A stretch of 64,000 nt of DNA, from positions 1 through 64,000 of the forward strand of contig JAPWKH010000030.1 of NCBI GenBank assembly GCA_028283605.1, written 5' to 3'. Shown piece after piece: positions 61,917 to 64,000 of this stretch. The translations under genes were made by a program, and so were the position numbers. The DNA is from Arachidicoccus sp. (GTDB taxonomy: Bacteria; Bacteroidota; Bacteroidia; Chitinophagales; Chitinophagaceae). Below the pieces are notes generated by a model that saw only the letters and a list, made by a program, of their open reading frames with translations, was not told the origin of the DNA and ran no database searches. Positions within the stretch are counted from its first letter, which is position 1; every line of letters starts with the position of its first letter.

Positions 61917-64000
61917 ATGATATTAGAAAAATCAAATAATATTAGAAAAGTAGCCATGCAATGCTTATTGCTTGCATTGCCAACTATATTATTTGCTTTT
62001 TTGATTTTACATCGGTTGAATGAAGCTTATCCTATACTCAAAAATCAATGGATTTATCAGGGCATTTATTTTGCTTTGGGCGTTTTACTTTCTATTGTTT
62101 TTTATGGAAAGCGATTCAGGTTTGTAAGCACTACAATACTTTTATGTTTATTGTTTTATATCGGGTATAAATTATTACGAAAAATATCTGTCGGCGAATT
62201 TGATATGTTTTTCTTTTCCGTCCAATACGGCGTTTTTGTATTCATATTTATTATTGGATGGCTCGTTGGTTCAGGATTCAGCCGGCGCCATATCTTTACG
62301 ATAAGCTGGGTATTGATTTTGTTTTGTATAGAAATAATTTTGATTAGTAAAGTTGCTGTTGTTTCTGCATCGGTAATTGTATTTTCTTTTGCTCCTGTTT
62401 TACTCTATGGCTTTTATATCATTTATACTGCCGAACTGGTAAGGAAATTAAATGAACGGCAAACTTCTTTCGGCTGGTACATAGCAAGGCGCATGTTTGG
62501 ATTTATGGCGGTTGTTCTCGTAGTTATTGCGATTATTTTTCTTTTGTTCAGAAAAGAATTATTCACACTGGAACGCGCATGGAAAAATGTACAGCCGGAT
62601 TATTCCGGAAAAAACAACAACAGCCAAAGCCTTACGAAAACCAATCGTGACGGTACTTTGAGTAATAACGGGCAAATGCCGCTGGGCGGCTCGCTCAACA
62701 AAACAAAGCAACTGGTTTTTGTAGCACATCTTGATAATCCATTGCCGGAAAGTGATATACAAAATCCGTTGTATTTTACAGCTAACTATTACACAAAGTT
62801 TGACTCGGCAACACAAGCTTTTGAAACAGACAGTTTAATGCCGTATAACGATTTGTTTGCGCCCGATCCGTCAGAATATCCTTTGTTCTTTACGCAGACA
62901 GACAGCAGTGTAATCAAAAATTCACAGGCAATATTGAGCCGTAAAGTAGTAGAAACGCAAGTGTACAAGGTAGCATTATCGGCGAAAGATTTCATAGCGC
63001 CAAATACCGCTTTTGCAATGCAGCCGATTCCTGTACCTAATGAATATGAAGGACAATATTCATCTGCATACAATGCAAAAATGTGGGTAAGCGATTTGAA
63101 CAGTGCATACTTTGTGTACAATCCTGCAGGCGATTCTTCGCTGGAAAAATTTCAGGAACAGCGGTTTGCTTTGCTCCGCCCCGACACAATTTATACAGGT
63201 ATCGACAGCAGTTTTATTCATTATTATACCAAAATCCCGCAGGGAAGTACATATAAGAAAATTGAAGAACTTGCCTATGATATTGTCAGAAAAGATTCTG
63301 CACAATCAACGATAGATAAAATCATAGCCATTAGAAATTATTTTTTGAGTAAGGACGAATTTGGCCAACCCTTGTTTCAATATACGGACAATCCAGGCGA
63401 ACCGGGTTTGCCGAATGCAAATAAATTAAGTTACTTTTTGTTTGAAAACAGAAAAGGATATTGTGCCTATTTTGCAGGGGCAACTTTATTTATGTTACGC
63501 GCATTGCATATACCTTCACGTATTGCAACGGGATTTTTGACCGTGGATAGAAGCAGTAAAAATCCGGGCTGGTATTGGTTTTACGAAGATCAGGCGCATG
63601 CATGGGTACAAGCATTTTTTCCCGGATACGGATGGATTGATTTTGACACGACAATACCTGATATAAACACACAACAAGCGCCGCAGCCGGATGGCACGCC
63701 GCCTTTGGGCACACAAAAAGTTTATTTTGTAGCAGACGGAACGATTGAGAATATTGATACAAGTAAAAAATTAATGCAGTTATCCGTCAATAAAATTCTT
63801 TATAAAGAAAAAAGTTTTTCAGCAAAAGAAACGGTCTCCATTAACACCGATATTGCTTTTGCAAGATGCACTTCAGATACAGGACTTTTAAAAATATCTG
63901 ATCTTACAAAAGACATGCATATTTCAGCCGCTTCTTATGATGCTTCGTTAGATAAAGCAGCATTTATAAAAACAGCCGATACTGCCGCATATATTTTAAA
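61917..64000 (+). CDS. Transglutaminase-like membrane protein (TgpA-like), 3' end outside window
   Basis: Open from ATG 61917 to the edge, at least 694 residues. Six or more N-terminal hydrophobic helices (to about residue 215), a periplasmic linker, then a transglutaminase core with catalytic Cys in RKGYCAYFAGATLFMLRALH, IPSRIATGF, His in DQAHAWVQAFFPGYGWIDFD with the Asp. Domain order equals the bacterial DUF3488/transglutaminase proteins that pair with DUF58 genes, as here. Confidence 0.9.
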   Translation, partial: MILEKSNNIRKVAMQCLLLALPTILFAFLILHRLNEAYPILKNQWIYQGIYFALGVLLSIVFYGKRFRFVSTTILLCLLFYIGYKLLRKISVGEFDMFFFSVQYGVFVFIFIIGWLVGSGFSRRHIFTISWVLILFCIEIILISKVAVVSASVIVFSFAPVLLYGFYIIYTAELVRKLNERQTSFGWYIARRMFGFMAVVLVVIAIIFLLFRKELFTLERAWKNVQPDYSGKNNNSQSLTKTNRDGTLSNNGQMPLGGSLNKTKQLVFVAHLDNPLPESDIQNPLYFTANYYTKFDSATQAFETDSLMPYNDLFAPDPSEYPLFFTQTDSSVIKNSQAILSRKVVETQVYKVALSAKDFIAPNTAFAMQPIPVPNEYEGQYSSAYNAKMWVSDLNSAYFVYNPAGDSSLEKFQEQRFALLRPDTIYTGIDSSFIHYYTKIPQGSTYKKIEELAYDIVRKDSAQSTIDKIIAIRNYFLSKDEFGQPLFQYTDNPGEPGLPNANKLSYFLFENRKGYCAYFAGATLFMLRALHIPSRIATGFLTVDRSSKNPGWYWFYEDQAHAWVQAFFPGYGWIDFDTTIPDINTQQAPQPDGTPPLGTQKVYFVADGTIENIDTSKKLMQLSVNKILYKEKSFSAKETVSINTDIAFARCTSDTGLLKISDLTKDMHISAASYDASLDKAAFIKTADTAAYIL

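Noticed and set aside
1-64000. CRISPR arrays, tRNA or rRNA genes
   Set aside because: No regularly spaced direct repeats and no cloverleaf or T-loop signature were noticed on either strand; a tRNA or covariance-model scan would settle this.

Overview
The window looks like chromosomal DNA of a Bacteroidota member, most likely Chitinophagaceae or a close relative (inference). Support: three SusC/SusD-type loci, two with FecR anti-sigma factors and ECF sigma factors; Bacteroidota-type promoters (TTG, 19-22 bp, TAnnTTTG); few Shine-Dalgarno sites; moderate AT richness; a menaquinone gene of the futalosine route (mqnD); a bacterial PcrB/GGGP-synthase homologue; and a CzcA-TolC fusion of a type common in this phylum. 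No rRNA, tRNA or CRISPR was seen.

Layout. 1-12.6 kb holds two sigma/FecR/SusC loci. The first (sigma 2090-2704, FecR, SusC running off the left edge) is intact as far as visible. The second (divergent sigma 12019-12636, FecR, SusC, SusD, TlpA-like protein, small Cys-containing secreted protein) has single-base frameshifts in FecR and SusC. An IS3-type transposase remnant lies between the loci. 12.6-26.8 kb is an accessory zone of small transferable genes, mostly on the + strand: VOC protein, AraC regulator, broken HepT, isoprenylcysteine-methyltransferase-like protein, broken and intact short-chain dehydrogenases, a four-gene alkylation-repair cluster (AraC-MGMT fusion, 2OG-Fe oxygenase, stand-alone Ada metal-binding domain, AlkB), Crp/Fnr and HxlR regulators with their targets, and several decayed copies of the same families. 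26.8-33 kb is a heavy-metal efflux operon (Cys-rich small protein, CzcA-TolC fusion, CzcB-like adaptor). 33.3-37.8 kb is an AT-rich SusC/SusD pair without sigma/FecR. 38-40.6 kb is rplK-rplA-rplJ-rplL, without secE/nusG upstream or rpoBC downstream. 40.8-49.8 kb has gcvT, an RlpA-like lipoprotein, two glycosyltransferases, an M1 peptidase, an acyltransferase, gatB and adk. 49.8-51.1 kb is a decayed patch (sigma, FecR and IS982 fragments). 51.1-64 kb carries a flavin reductase, YceI, mqnD, Nif3-like protein, zinc-ribbon protein, CDF exporter, GGGP-synthase family protein, LptF/G permease, citrate synthase, a DUF58 protein and a transglutaminase-domain membrane protein cut by the right edge.

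How it fits together. Core genes from 38 kb on are intact and ordinary. The interest is in the left 27 kb, where nutrient-uptake loci have recombined and decayed and where regulator-target pairs sit next to broken relatives. The most coherent unit is the alkylation-damage cluster, in which the usual Ada protein is split into separate genes next to an oxygenase of unknown role. Several sharp inverted repeats overlap promoters (YceI, HxlR/hydrolase, HxlR/oxidoreductase, metal efflux, rplK) and are good operator candidates.
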